DNA of 64,000 bases, taken from NCBI GenBank assembly GCA_045642925.1, contig JAZUJW010000048.1, positions 1 to 64,000 on the forward strand. Reading direction: 5' to 3'. Source of the DNA: Firm-04 sp045642925. GTDB lineage: Bacteria; Bacillota; Clostridia; Oscillospirales; Ruminococcaceae. The notes beneath the pieces were generated by a model, which saw only the letters and a program-made list of their open reading frames with translations, was not told the origin of the DNA and did no database searches. This document shows, in pieces, positions 42,397 to 50,959 of the stretch (position 1 is the first letter of the stretch; every line of letters begins with the position of its first letter). Position numbers and translations under genes: made by a program.

Positions 42397-43743
42397 TCAC
42401 TTCCCAACACAAAAACGAGAAAACACTCCGTCAACCACATCTTCCGAAACAGTCTGTCCGTCTATTGCAAGCAAAGTGTTAGCAGCAATTTCCAAATCCT
42501 GATAAACCATGTCCAAGAGCGCTTGGTCGCGCAAATCATCACAAGCACGGTCTAAAAGCGAAATCGTTTCCATCAGCAGCGACTTCTGCCGTTCATTCAA
42601 AATAGTAGGCTGTTCTGAATACTTTGGAATCGGATAAAGCATCTGCAATGCATTCAACAAAGCCGTTTCACCATGCAATTGAGAAGCCGAACAGGAAACA
42701 GTCGGGCAAGCAAGCTGTGGCGGCTCTGCGTCGCAGACATCCGTCTTATTCCAAAGCAAAATCAGCTTCTTGTCCTCATATTGCTTCAAAATCAGATAGT
42801 CTTCCGCAGTCATTCCTGCTGAAGAATCCACAACATACAAAATCAAATCCGCCTGTGAAACTTCTTCCAATGCGGCTTCAATTCCAATTGCTTCAATAGG
42901 ATTCTGTGCATCACGAATACCTGCCGTATCAGACAAAAGCAACGTATATTCGCCAAATCTGACTTGTTCGGTGACTACATCCCGTGTAGTACCGGCAATA
43001 TCAGTCACAATACTTCTGCGCATACCAGCAAGCCAATTCATGACAGAAGATTTACCGGCATTCGGCAAGCCAAGCAATACAGAACGAATGCCTTCTCGGA
43101 AAACCTTACCATTCTGGTAGGTTTCCAGCATCGACTGCAAGCGGCATCTGATTACCTGCAACTGCAAAAGCAATGTATCTTCTTGCAATTCAGGAGGGAA
43201 CTCCTCGGCGTCATCCATCCAATATGCAAAAGCAGACAGCATTTCAGTAATTTCAGCGGCACATTCCTGCATCTGTTTTGAAAGCCGACCGGAACGAACA
43301 ATCTGCGCCTGACGAAGTGCTGTTTCACCTTCTGCCGCAATGACATCCATAACGGCTTCCGCTTGCGATAAAGACATTTTTCCATTCAAATACGCACGTT
43401 TCGTGAACTCGCCTGCACCAGCGGGGACAGCACCAAGCTGATACATCAGCGACAAAATTCGCCTGCAAAGGTACATTCCGCCATGACAAGTGATTTCCAC
43501 AACATCCTCTCCCGTATAGCTGTGCGGCGCACGAAAAACGGTCAGCACCACATCATCCAACAGTTGTCCGGCATCAGAAACAGTACCGTATGCGCACGTA
43601 TATCCACGCATTTCCGTCACTTTAACGCCATGATATGGTGTAAATGCCTGCTGTGCGATTTGCAGGGCATTCTCACCTGATAGGCGAATCATACCGATGC
43701 CGCCGCTTGCATTCGGCGTTGAAATTGCCGCAATTGTGTCCAT
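42397..43743 (-). CDS. mnmE: tRNA modification GTPase MnmE
   Basis: The 448-residue protein has an N-terminal folate-binding domain (DTIAAISTPNASGGIGMIRLSG start), a helical domain, an inserted G domain (GLPNAGKSS near 227, DTAG near 273, NKTD near 334) and the C-terminal CVGK with the essential Cys. It acts with MnmG on tRNA wobble uridines. A hairpin (43763-43792) separates it from jag. Confidence 0.96.
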   Translation of the reverse strand: MDTIAAISTPNASGGIGMIRLSGENALQIAQQAFTPYHGVKVTEMRGYTCAYGTVSDAGQLLDDVVLTVFRAPHSYTGEDVVEITCHGGMYLCRRILSLMYQLGAVPAGAGEFTKRAYLNGKMSLSQAEAVMDVIAAEGETALRQAQIVRSGRLSKQMQECAAEITEMLSAFAYWMDDAEEFPPELQEDTLLLQLQVIRCRLQSMLETYQNGKVFREGIRSVLLGLPNAGKSSVMNWLAGMRRSIVTDIAGTTRDVVTEQVRFGEYTLLLSDTAGIRDAQNPIEAIGIEAALEEVSQADLILYVVDSSAGMTAEDYLILKQYEDKKLILLWNKTDVCDAEPPQLACPTVSCSASQLHGETALLNALQMLYPIPKYSEQPTILNERQKSLLMETISLLDRACDDLRDQALLDMVYQDLEIAANTLLAIDGQTVSEDVVDGVFSRFCVGK

Positions 43744-43762
43744 TTATTTGACTCCAATCATG

Positions 43763-43792
43763 AAAAAGGGCGACACTCAATGCCGCCCTTTG
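43763..43792 (-). terminator. Hairpin between jag and mnmE
   Basis: On the minus strand AAAGGGCG pairs with CGCCCTTT around an 11-base loop, followed by TTC. It is a weak or partial terminator that may lower expression of mnmE-mnmG-rsmG relative to the upstream genes. Confidence 0.6.
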
Positions 43793-43800
43793 TTAAATTC

Positions 43801-44856
43801 TTAATCAATTTCAATTTTTCCGTAAACGCCTGCATTCAGCGAATCTTCAGGCTTCGGACGCTTGTAGTCCTTTTCAAAGCTGGTGGAGAGGTCAAGCTTT
43901 CTTGGCCCTTCCGAACTTCTGCGCTCTGTGCGTTCACCGCGCTCACGATTTCCGCGATTGCCGCCGCGTCCGCCTCTGTCATTGCCATTGCGTTCACGGT
44001 TATAGCCGCCTCTGCCGCCCTTGCGGTCGCCGCGTCCCGGCTGAGGATTATCAGAAGTAATAATGACTTTACGGTTCGGTTCTTCACCGGAAGAATGCGA
44101 GCTGACACCTTCAATCGCGGTGACAGTCGAATGAATGATACGGCGCTCATAGGGATTCATCGGTTCCAGCGCAACGCTTCTGCCTGTACGCAAAACACTT
44201 CTGCAAATACGCTGTGCAAGTTCTTGCAATGCCTTCTTGCGCTTTTCACGGTAACCGCAAGTATCAATGGAAATACGCAGATAATCGCGGTCGCCACGGT
44301 TTGCGACCATAGAGGTGAGATACTGAAGTGCATCCAGTGTTTCACCGCGTCTGCCGATCAAAGCACCAGCGTCCTCACCGGTCAATTCAATTTCCACGCC
44401 AAGTTCTGTCAACTGCGCTTCCACCTTCACGGACGGGTAAAGCTGCGCAAGGATTTTTCCAAGATACTCTGCACCAAGCTGCATTTTCTCCATGCCGATC
44501 AGGGGGTCAACATCCGCCGATTTCGGTGCATCCTCCTCTGCAAGCGCTTCGCTAACAGGAGCTTCAGCAACTTCCTCAACGACAGGTTCTTCCACATTCA
44601 TTGGAATATCAATATCCTCTGGTGCGGTGTAAACCTCCTCAGCAGGAACAGCCTTTGGCTCATACTCTGCAAGGATACGATATTCGCTGGTCTTTCCGAA
44701 AAGACCAAACAAGCCGCTTTTCGGTTCTTCCAGAACAGTAAACGTAATTTCAGAGGCATCGACACCAAAAGCATCAGATGCCATTTTCTTTGCCGCTTCA
44801 AGAGATGCGGCAGCAATTTCCTTCTTCATAGCAACATACCGAATGCGAAACCGCAT
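43801..44856 (-). CDS. jag: Jag/KhpB RNA-binding protein with Arg-Gly-rich tail
   Basis: The ATG at 44856 is five bases after AGGAG; a more usual MKKEIAAAS start nine codons later lacks a ribosome site. The order is Jag-N (about 10-60), an acidic linker, KH (GRRGETLDALQYL near 185), R3H (RRIIHSTVTAIEGVSSHSSGEEPNR near 255) and then an unusual tail of about 75 residues full of RGG, RG and NRG repeats (about 275-325). Jag/KhpB binds RNA with KhpA and affects cell elongation and sporulation. The RG tail is not in the common Jag and could add RNA binding or condensation. Confidence 0.88.
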   Translation of the reverse strand: MRFRIRYVAMKKEIAAASLEAAKKMASDAFGVDASEITFTVLEEPKSGLFGLFGKTSEYRILAEYEPKAVPAEEVYTAPEDIDIPMNVEEPVVEEVAEAPVSEALAEEDAPKSADVDPLIGMEKMQLGAEYLGKILAQLYPSVKVEAQLTELGVEIELTGEDAGALIGRRGETLDALQYLTSMVANRGDRDYLRISIDTCGYREKRKKALQELAQRICRSVLRTGRSVALEPMNPYERRIIHSTVTAIEGVSSHSSGEEPNRKVIITSDNPQPGRGDRKGGRGGYNRERNGNDRGGRGGNRGNRERGERTERRSSEGPRKLDLSTSFEKDYKRPKPEDSLNAGVYGKIEID

Positions 44857-44930
44857 TCATTCTCCTTCCGTACAAGAATCCGATCATGCAGCACGAAGTA
44901 ATAGAAGTATTGGCAAAGGGCGAAAATACG

Positions 44931-46073
44931 TTAATCTTCGTCATTAACCTCTGTGAAGTCTTCGACATCCGTAATTTCTTCACCGTATTTGAGTGCAGTA
45001 CGGCGGCGGGCGGCTTCAATGATTTTACGGTCATATTCTGCACGCTCCTTACGGGACATTCCATCGTCAATGTCACTGTAAACCGTGCGGTTGCCGCCGA
45101 CGTTCTGCTGTTCGCGCTCCATCTGCTGGGATGCTTCCATGACACGCTGCATCCAAGTGGGGCCCTTTGCAAGCTGCTTTTCTTTTTCTTTTTCGTTGAT
45201 TACTTTTACGCGCTCAGGCGAGAGATATTTGTAAATTCCGACTGACATCAGGATGCTCAGTGCAGAATTGACAATCCAATAGAAATTGACACCGGCAGGG
45301 AAACTGTAGCCGAGCCAGAGTGTCATCACAGGCATTGCATAAAGCATCAGGTTCATGCCGCCCATACCGGGTGCGGCAGCTGAGGATGGATTCATTTTCT
45401 TTGAATGGCGCTGAGAAATAAACGTGAGCAAAATTTGCAGCAAAAATGCAAGAACAGGCATCAAGGCAAGCATGAAAGTACCTGCTGTCCAGGAGTCAGG
45501 ATGAATCGTCGGCTGTCCGCCCAGGTCAAATCCGAGGAAGTTGTTCTGGAAGCCGGCAATTTTCTCATTAAATCCTTCCAAAGTAACGAAAATATCAGGG
45601 TTGGACTTTGCATACTGCAAAATAATCAGTTCAGGACGACTACTCAGAGACTTTTCAACAATGCCCTGTGCATTGAGCCAGGTTTCCAGAAGTCCTTTCG
45701 CCTTATCCATCATATCGCCAAGACCGAGAATATAAGTCAGCGGACGCATGACGACCGAATACACACCAGTCAAAAGAAAGAGTGTCAAAAAAGTGCCCAG
45801 ACAGCCTGCTGTCTGATTGATACCCTCTTCCGAGAAAAGTTTCGTCTGTTCTTCCTGCATTCTTGTGGGATTTGAAGCGTAGGACTTTCTGATATGCTCC
45901 AATTTCTTGCTCAACAGTCCCATACGGGCTTGATTGACCTGCTGCTTATAGGTGCTGGGAAGCGTACAGAGTTTTGCAAGAATAGAAATGATAAGGATGG
46001 TCAGACCGTAGCTTTTCACTACGGAATAAATCAAACGCATAATCCAGCCAAGTGCTGTACCAAGCAGATTCAA
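44931..46073 (-). CDS. yidC: YidC/Oxa1-family membrane protein insertase
   Basis: The 380-residue insertase places proteins in the membrane alone or with SecYEG. It has the five-helix Oxa1 core (GLTILIISILAKLCTLPSTYKQQ near 25-45; later FLLTGVYSVVMRPL and MPVMTLWLGYSFPAGVNFYWIVNS). A long periplasmic loop sits between helices, and there is a charged C-terminal tail of about 100 residues. No lipoprotein signal is present, unlike B. subtilis SpoIIIJ. It lies in the usual rpmH-rnpA-yidD-yidC order. Confidence 0.95.
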   Translation of the reverse strand: MNLLGTALGWIMRLIYSVVKSYGLTILIISILAKLCTLPSTYKQQVNQARMGLLSKKLEHIRKSYASNPTRMQEEQTKLFSEEGINQTAGCLGTFLTLFLLTGVYSVVMRPLTYILGLGDMMDKAKGLLETWLNAQGIVEKSLSSRPELIILQYAKSNPDIFVTLEGFNEKIAGFQNNFLGFDLGGQPTIHPDSWTAGTFMLALMPVLAFLLQILLTFISQRHSKKMNPSSAAAPGMGGMNLMLYAMPVMTLWLGYSFPAGVNFYWIVNSALSILMSVGIYKYLSPERVKVINEKEKEKQLAKGPTWMQRVMEASQQMEREQQNVGGNRTVYSDIDDGMSRKERAEYDRKIIEAARRRTALKYGEEITDVEDFTEVNDED

Positions 46074-46099
46074 TGAAATTTCCTCCGTTCCGATGCGGG

Positions 46100-46465
46100 T
46101 CAGATTTTCTTAAATTTTGAATGGGTGCGTTTGCCGCGGCACCATTTTTTCCGCGGAGCAATGCGCACACCAAGGCGTTCATAAATGCCTTCCGCCGTAT
46201 AAAACAGCGGGTCAGGGGGCAAGCCGTTCCGATGTCGTCCTAGAATGTCAAATGTCTGCGGAACGGGATCCCAGCCGCCATCCGAAAACGGATTGCAGCG
46301 ACAAATCCGAAGTGTGGCAAGCCACATTCCGCGCACTGCGCCATATTGCTTCACGGCATCCAGTGCATAGTGGGAACAGGTTGGACGGTAACGGCATACG
46401 GGCGGAAACAGCGGCGAAATAAACCGCTGATAAAACCGAATCAGCCCGATGACGAGGAATCGCAT
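46100..46465 (-). CDS. yidD: Membrane protein insertion efficiency factor YidD
   Basis: The 121-residue YidD has the family core LIRFYQRFISPLFPPVCRYRPTCSHYA, with three conserved Cys, and the CNPFSDGGWDPVP end. It helps YidC-dependent insertion and lies at the inner face of the membrane. It overlaps rnpA by 25 bases. A C-terminal basic tail extends it beyond the usual 70-85 residues. Confidence 0.93.
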   Translation of the reverse strand: MRFLVIGLIRFYQRFISPLFPPVCRYRPTCSHYALDAVKQYGAVRGMWLATLRICRCNPFSDGGWDPVPQTFDILGRHRNGLPPDPLFYTAEGIYERLGVRIAPRKKWCRGKRTHSKFKKI

Positions 46466-46896
46466 GATTTTTTCGTGTGGGGTACAGCGGCATTCTGCTT
46501 ATGTCCCGCATTTTTGTGACGCGGCGGACGCTTTTCCGATACGCACGGAATTGAGCCTTCGCTGACACCGACCAAATGGCGCAGCCCACGCTCCTGCAAT
46601 GTTTTCGTGAGAACCAGAGAAGATTCATCAGGAAGCGTATGTCTTGCAACGATCACGATATCCAGCCCGATCGGCATAGCGAGTTCACACGCAGTATATG
46701 CGGCACGGATGATGCGTTTTGCACGGCTGCGCTTCACGGCACATCCGACCTTTTTGCCTGCTGTAATACCAAGGCGGTTATAGGAAAGACCGTTCGGCAT
46801 CGCATAGAGGAGTGCCGAGCCAAGATGACAGAATGCGCCTCTCTGATACAGCCGCAAAAAGTCCTTGTTCTCATTCAATCTCAATGTAAATACCAC
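46441..46896 (-). CDS. rnpA: Ribonuclease P protein component
   Basis: RnpA is the protein subunit of RNase P, which matures tRNA 5' ends. The start is a GTG with AAAGGAG upstream. The RNA-binding core GKKVGCAVKRSRAKRIIR is near 48-65. At 151 residues it has an extra basic tail after about residue 115. It follows rpmH after a hairpin. Confidence 0.93.
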   Translation of the reverse strand: MVFTLRLNENKDFLRLYQRGAFCHLGSALLYAMPNGLSYNRLGITAGKKVGCAVKRSRAKRIIRAAYTACELAMPIGLDIVIVARHTLPDESSLVLTKTLQERGLRHLVGVSEGSIPCVSEKRPPRHKNAGHKQNAAVPHTKKSCDSSSSG

Positions 46897-46926
46897 AAAT
46901 CAGCTCTCCTTTCATGCTATTAGAAA

Positions 46927-46952
46927 AGGGCCACAAACCGCATTGTGGCCCT
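46927..46952 (-). terminator. Attenuating hairpin between rpmH and rnpA
   Basis: On the minus strand GGGCCACAA and TTGTGGCCC form a nine-base stem followed by TTTTCT. A partial terminator here would keep rpmH mRNA more abundant than rnpA, as is usual. Confidence 0.7.
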
Positions 46953-46965
46953 CATCTTGCATGAA

Positions 46966-47100
46966 TCAATAGGTCAGTCTTGCTCTGCCCTTTGCACGGC
47001 GGCGAGCCAGAACCTTACGGCCATTGGCGGTTGCCATACGCTTCATAAAGCCATGCTCCTTCTTGCGGTGCAGCTTTTTCGGCTGATATGTTCTTTTCAT
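46966..47100 (-). CDS. rpmH: 50S ribosomal protein L34
   Basis: This 44-residue ORF begins MKRTYQPKKLHRKKEHGF and ends RAKGRARLTY, the complete L34 sequence pattern. AAGGAG lies nine bases upstream on the minus strand. It is first in the conserved origin-proximal block. Confidence 0.97.
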   Translation of the reverse strand: MKRTYQPKKLHRKKEHGFMKRMATANGRKVLARRRAKGRARLTY

Positions 47101-47139
47101 CGAAAGTCACTCCTTTTCTCTTGCGTAAAATCTTACAGC

Positions 47140-47148
47140 TTATCCACA
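47140..47148 (+). other. Single consensus DnaA box
   Basis: TTATCCACA matches the DnaA box exactly and lies in the rpmH leader, where oriC-dnaA is found in many firmicutes. No second box is evident within about 700 bases and dnaA is absent. Confidence 0.5.
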
Positions 47149-47209
47149 TATTTGAGATAAGACGGAATACGAAATCTGCGTCAGCATATAAAATGCCCTG
47201 CAAGCACCA

Positions 47210-47238
47210 ATTATACAGGATTTATCACGAAAAGTCAA
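47210..47238 (-). promoter_or_regulatory. Sigma-A promoter of the rpmH operon
   Basis: On the minus strand TTGACT (47233-47238), 17 bases, TATAAT (47210-47215). The remaining bases 47239-47402 contain only a small GCTTCCG/CGGAAGC hairpin and no gene. Confidence 0.88.
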
Positions 47239-47402
47239 GGGTAAACAGGGATATTTGTGCAGATTGACGCTTTTTCAAGATGCAGAATCGTATGTTATGG
47301 GAATAATACACGTTTTCGCTCAGAAAAGAATGCTGCTTTCGCGGCTTCCGTCTCCGGAAGCAAAACCGCTTTTGCCTTACAAAAAATACGCTTTGTTCGC
47401 AG

Positions 47403-47618
47403 TTACACGACAATGAACGACTCCGATTCGTCGCGCATGACGTACTGTGAACGGGAGGAGGAGGGACTGCCGAAAATTCCTGCGAAATCATTTTCCACAG
47501 AGCCGATTGCCGTTTCCTTGCCGCCGTCCTTGTCGCACACCCAGAATGTGCTGCCCAGCATCATTTCATCCTGTCTTGCTGCATCGTTGTTCATTTCAGA
47601 TAAATTGGTATTTTTCAT
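47403..47618 (-). CDS. Small acidic protein of unknown function
   Basis: The ATG at 47618 with AAAGGAG eight bases upstream gives 71 residues (MKNTNLSEMNNDAARQDEMM...). A TATAAT at 47688-47693 (minus) could serve it. The protein is soluble and Asp/Glu/Ser-rich, with one Cys and a hydrophobic C-terminus. No family is recognised. The good ribosome site argues that it is real. It occupies the place where dnaA would be expected. Confidence 0.55.
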   Translation of the reverse strand: MKNTNLSEMNNDAARQDEMMLGSTFWVCDKDGGKETAIGSVENDFAGIFGSPSSSRSQYVMRDESESFIVV

Positions 47619-47809
47619 CACAGACACTCCTTTCAGAATTTGCACTCATGCATGAATGGATTTTCATAACTTGCCATTCTGAAAATGATTATATCGCAAA
47701 TCAAGCAGAAAATAAATTAGATATTGTATCTATTTTATGAACAAATTTCTATGCAGACAGCGTAAAATGCCGCATTGCAAATTCCTGCCGCAAAACCCGT
47801 GCTTTTCAG

Positions 47810-47838
47810 TTGACAAAAATCCCATTCTATGGTATACT
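47810..47838 (+). promoter_or_regulatory. Sigma-A promoter of purB
   Basis: TTGACA (47810-47815), 17 bases, TATACT (47833-47838). Confidence 0.85.
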
Positions 47839-47893
47839 TTATGCGTATGTGCCCCGTGCATAAATTCTATCTGTCATGAAAGGAAGCTTTTCC

Positions 47894-49333
47894 ATGAGTC
47901 AGAATCTCAATTCCTATGAAAGTCCGTTCTGCACCCGTTATGCATCCAAAGAGATGCAGTACATTTTTTCCGCAGACAAAAAATTCACCACATGGCGCAA
48001 GCTTTGGGTCGCCCTTGCCCGCGCAGAACATGAACTCGGTCTGAATGTCACTGCGGAACAAGTCGCAGAACTCGAAGCCCATGTCAATGACATTGACTAT
48101 GAAGCCGCTGCTGCTGAAGAACGCCGCCGCCGTCACGATGTCATGTCCCATGTCTACGCATACGGACTCGTCTGCCCGAATGCAAAAGGCATCATCCACC
48201 TTGGCGCGACCTCCTGCTATGTCGGCGACAACACCGATGTCATCATTACCCGCGATGCTTTGCAGCTGATCCGCAGCAAACTCGTGCGTGTCATCGCAAA
48301 CCTCGGCAGCTTCGCAGAAAAATGGAAGGCACAGCCCTGCCTTGCATACACCCACTGCCAGCCCGCACAGCTTACCACTGTCGGCAAGCGTGCCACCCTC
48401 TGGGCAAATGAACTGATCATGGACTTGCAGGAAATCGACACCCGCATCGAACGCCTGCAATTGCTTGGCTCGAAAGGTACAACAGGCACACAGGCTTCCT
48501 TCATGGAACTGTTTCACGGCGATGGTGCAAAGGTTCGTGAACTGGAGCGCAAAATCGCAGTAGAAATGGGCTTTGCTCCGGATGCGATCGTTCCTGTTTC
48601 CGGTCAGACCTATTCCCGTAAAGTGGATTCCATGGTACTGAACGCACTTTCGGGCATTGCACAGTCCGCTATGAAATTTGCAAACGATATGCGTCTGCTG
48701 CAATCCTTCAAGGAAATGGAAGAACCGTTTGAAAAAGACCAGATCGGTTCTTCTGCAATGGCATACAAGCGCAACCCGATGCGTTCGGAACGTATCTGCG
48801 CCCTTGCAAGATACCTCATCACTGACAGCCTCAACCCTGCATTCACCGCAGGCACACAGTGGTTTGAGCGTACCCTCGATGACAGTGCCAACAAGCGTAT
48901 TGCCGTAGCAGAAGGCTTCCTTGCCGCAGATGCCATCCTCAATATCATGATGAACGTCACGGGCGGCATGGTCGTTTACCCTGCTGTCATTCGTCAGCGC
49001 GTCATGAACGAACTGCCCTTCATGGCAACCGAAAACGTCATTATGGATGCAGCTGCACGCGGCGGTGACCGTCAGGAACTGCACGAGCATATCCGTCAGC
49101 ACTCTATGGCAGCAGGCGCACAGGTCAAGGAAAAAGGCTTGCAGAACGACCTCTGCGAACGCATCGTCAGCGACCCGATTTTCGGTGTCACCGAGGACGA
49201 GCTTTCTGCAAAGCTTGACCCTGCAAACTACATTGGCAGATGCATCGAACAGGTTGACGAATTCCTGCGTGAATGCGTTGCTCCCATCACTCAGGGCGCT
49301 GAACTTGCATCCGATGTGGAACTGACCGTATAA
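47894..49333 (+). CDS. purB: Adenylosuccinate lyase
   Basis: PurB catalyses two steps of purine synthesis, splitting fumarate from SAICAR and from adenylosuccinate. The ATG at 47894 with AAAGGAAG gives 479 residues. Family signatures include RHDVMSHVYAYG, HLGATSCYVGDNTD, the TQPAQ-type TYTHCQPAQLTT, and the catalytic Ser loop GSSAMAYKRNPMRSER near 290. Monocistronic. It is of the ASL type found in animals and some clostridia rather than the B. subtilis type, judged by length and the RRRRHDVM segment. Confidence 0.93.
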   Translation: MSQNLNSYESPFCTRYASKEMQYIFSADKKFTTWRKLWVALARAEHELGLNVTAEQVAELEAHVNDIDYEAAAAEERRRRHDVMSHVYAYGLVCPNAKGIIHLGATSCYVGDNTDVIITRDALQLIRSKLVRVIANLGSFAEKWKAQPCLAYTHCQPAQLTTVGKRATLWANELIMDLQEIDTRIERLQLLGSKGTTGTQASFMELFHGDGAKVRELERKIAVEMGFAPDAIVPVSGQTYSRKVDSMVLNALSGIAQSAMKFANDMRLLQSFKEMEEPFEKDQIGSSAMAYKRNPMRSERICALARYLITDSLNPAFTAGTQWFERTLDDSANKRIAVAEGFLAADAILNIMMNVTGGMVVYPAVIRQRVMNELPFMATENVIMDAAARGGDRQELHEHIRQHSMAAGAQVKEKGLQNDLCERIVSDPIFGVTEDELSAKLDPANYIGRCIEQVDEFLRECVAPITQGAELASDVELTV

Positions 49334-49384
49334 TATAGTATACTGTCTGCGGCTGATATTCGTATGAAAATTCAGCGAAATCTA

Positions 49385-49413
49385 TTGACATTCCCATCAA
49401 AATGCTCTATAAT
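49385..49413 (+). promoter_or_regulatory. Sigma-A promoter of secDF
   Basis: TTGACA (49385-49390), 17 bases, TATAAT (49408-49413). A leader of about 75 bases follows. Confidence 0.88.
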
Positions 49414-49495
49414 TATTTGTATCTGTCAGTGAATCGGAGTTTTTGCCTATATTTCGGCAAATCCCGCACTGAATAAACGCAAGGAGGCCCCACAA

Positions 49496-50959
49496 GTGAA
49501 GAATAAGAAACCCGTATTTTTCATCGTATGTATTCTCATTCTCGCCTTTGCAGCATCCACTGTCTTTGGCGTAAAGAATCAATACGGTGATTTGACCACC
49601 ACCTATATCAATGGTCTGGAAGACATTCGTCTTGGCATTGATATTCAGGGCGGCGTAGACGTAACATTCGCGCCCGCCGATGAAAGCATTGATGCAGACC
49701 TGCACCAGCTTGAATCCGTGCAGGAGGTCATGAAGACACGTCTGATCAGCCTCGGTATCAACGACTACGAAACCTTTGTTGACGAAAATAACGACAAAGT
49801 CATCGTCCGTTTCCCGTGGCAGACAGGCGAAAGCGATTTCGACCCCGAAGCTGCCGTCAAGGAACTCGGTGAAACCGCACAGCTCCAGTTCCGCAAAGGC
49901 TTTGACTACGACCAGACCGTAGACGATAATGGTAAAGTCACCATTATCCCGAAGGGCGACCTCATTCTGGAAGGTACGGATGTAGCAAATGCGCTTGCAG
50001 CACCTGAATACGATGAAAGCGGACAGTATGTACCGGGAAAATATGCTGTTCATTTGGAAATGAACGACAGCGGCAAGGACAAGTTTGCAGAAGCAACAGC
50101 GGCTGCCGTGAATCAGGATCCCGCTTATCTGGATGCAAAATCGGGCGGTTCCCGCTACGTCATCTCCATCTGGATGGACAACACCTGCATTTCCTACCCG
50201 ACCGTTAACGACGTAATCAGCGAAGGTACGGCGACCATCACAGGCAACTTTGATTTCGATGGTGCAAAGGCACTCGCTGACAAAATCAACGGCGGTGCAC
50301 TCCCCTTCAACCTCAAGACCGAAACCTTTAAGACCATTTCCCCGTCCATGGGTACCGGCGCTCTGAAAATCATGCTGACTGCCGGTGTCATTTCCCTCGC
50401 ACTCATCATCCTTTACATGATCATCCTCTACCGCATCCCCGGCTTCGTTGCAAGCATTGCACTGATCGGTCAGGTTGCAGGTACACTCGCAGTCATTTCC
50501 GGCTGGTTTGGTTTCTATAATTCCAACACGCTGACCATCCCCGGTATCGCAGGTATCATCCTTGCAATCGGTATGGGCGTTGACTGTAACATCATCACAG
50601 GCGAACGTATCAAGGAAGAACTGAACGCAGGCAAGACGCTTGATTCTGCATTGAAGGCTGCTTACCATCGTTCCTTCACTTCCATCCTCGAGGGTAACAT
50701 GACCGTTATCATCGTTGCAATCATCCTCATGGGTGCATTCGGTGTATCTTCCAGCTTCTTCGCAAAACTGCTGCACTGGCTGTTCTTCATGTTCGGCGTA
50801 TCCACAGAAGGTACCATTTTCTCCTTCGGCTTCACGCTGCTGACGGGTGTTATCTTCAACTTCATCATGGGCGTTCTGGCTTCCCGTCTGATGCTGACCT
50901 CCCTTTCGAAGTTCAAGTGCTTGCAGAACAGAAAGCTTTACGGAGGTGCTAAGAAATGA
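49496..50959 (+). CDS. secD: Protein translocase subunit SecD
   Basis: SecD with SecF uses proton motive force to help pull secreted proteins through SecYEG. The GTG start follows AAGGAGG. The 487-residue protein has one N-terminal helix, RLGIDIQGGVDVTF, an external P1 domain and five C-terminal helices with GIAGIILAIGMGVDCNIITGERIKEEL. The D-N pair in GVDCN matches the proton-path region. It overlaps secF by four bases (ATGA). Confidence 0.95.
   Translation: MKNKKPVFFIVCILILAFAASTVFGVKNQYGDLTTTYINGLEDIRLGIDIQGGVDVTFAPADESIDADLHQLESVQEVMKTRLISLGINDYETFVDENNDKVIVRFPWQTGESDFDPEAAVKELGETAQLQFRKGFDYDQTVDDNGKVTIIPKGDLILEGTDVANALAAPEYDESGQYVPGKYAVHLEMNDSGKDKFAEATAAAVNQDPAYLDAKSGGSRYVISIWMDNTCISYPTVNDVISEGTATITGNFDFDGAKALADKINGGALPFNLKTETFKTISPSMGTGALKIMLTAGVISLALIILYMIILYRIPGFVASIALIGQVAGTLAVISGWFGFYNSNTLTIPGIAGIILAIGMGVDCNIITGERIKEELNAGKTLDSALKAAYHRSFTSILEGNMTVIIVAIILMGAFGVSSSFFAKLLHWLFFMFGVSTEGTIFSFGFTLLTGVIFNFIMGVLASRLMLTSLSKFKCLQNRKLYGGAKK

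Noticed and set aside
49397..50776. Long minus-strand frame opposite secD
   Set aside because: SecD on the plus strand has all conserved motifs; the opposite frame shows no recognised domain.
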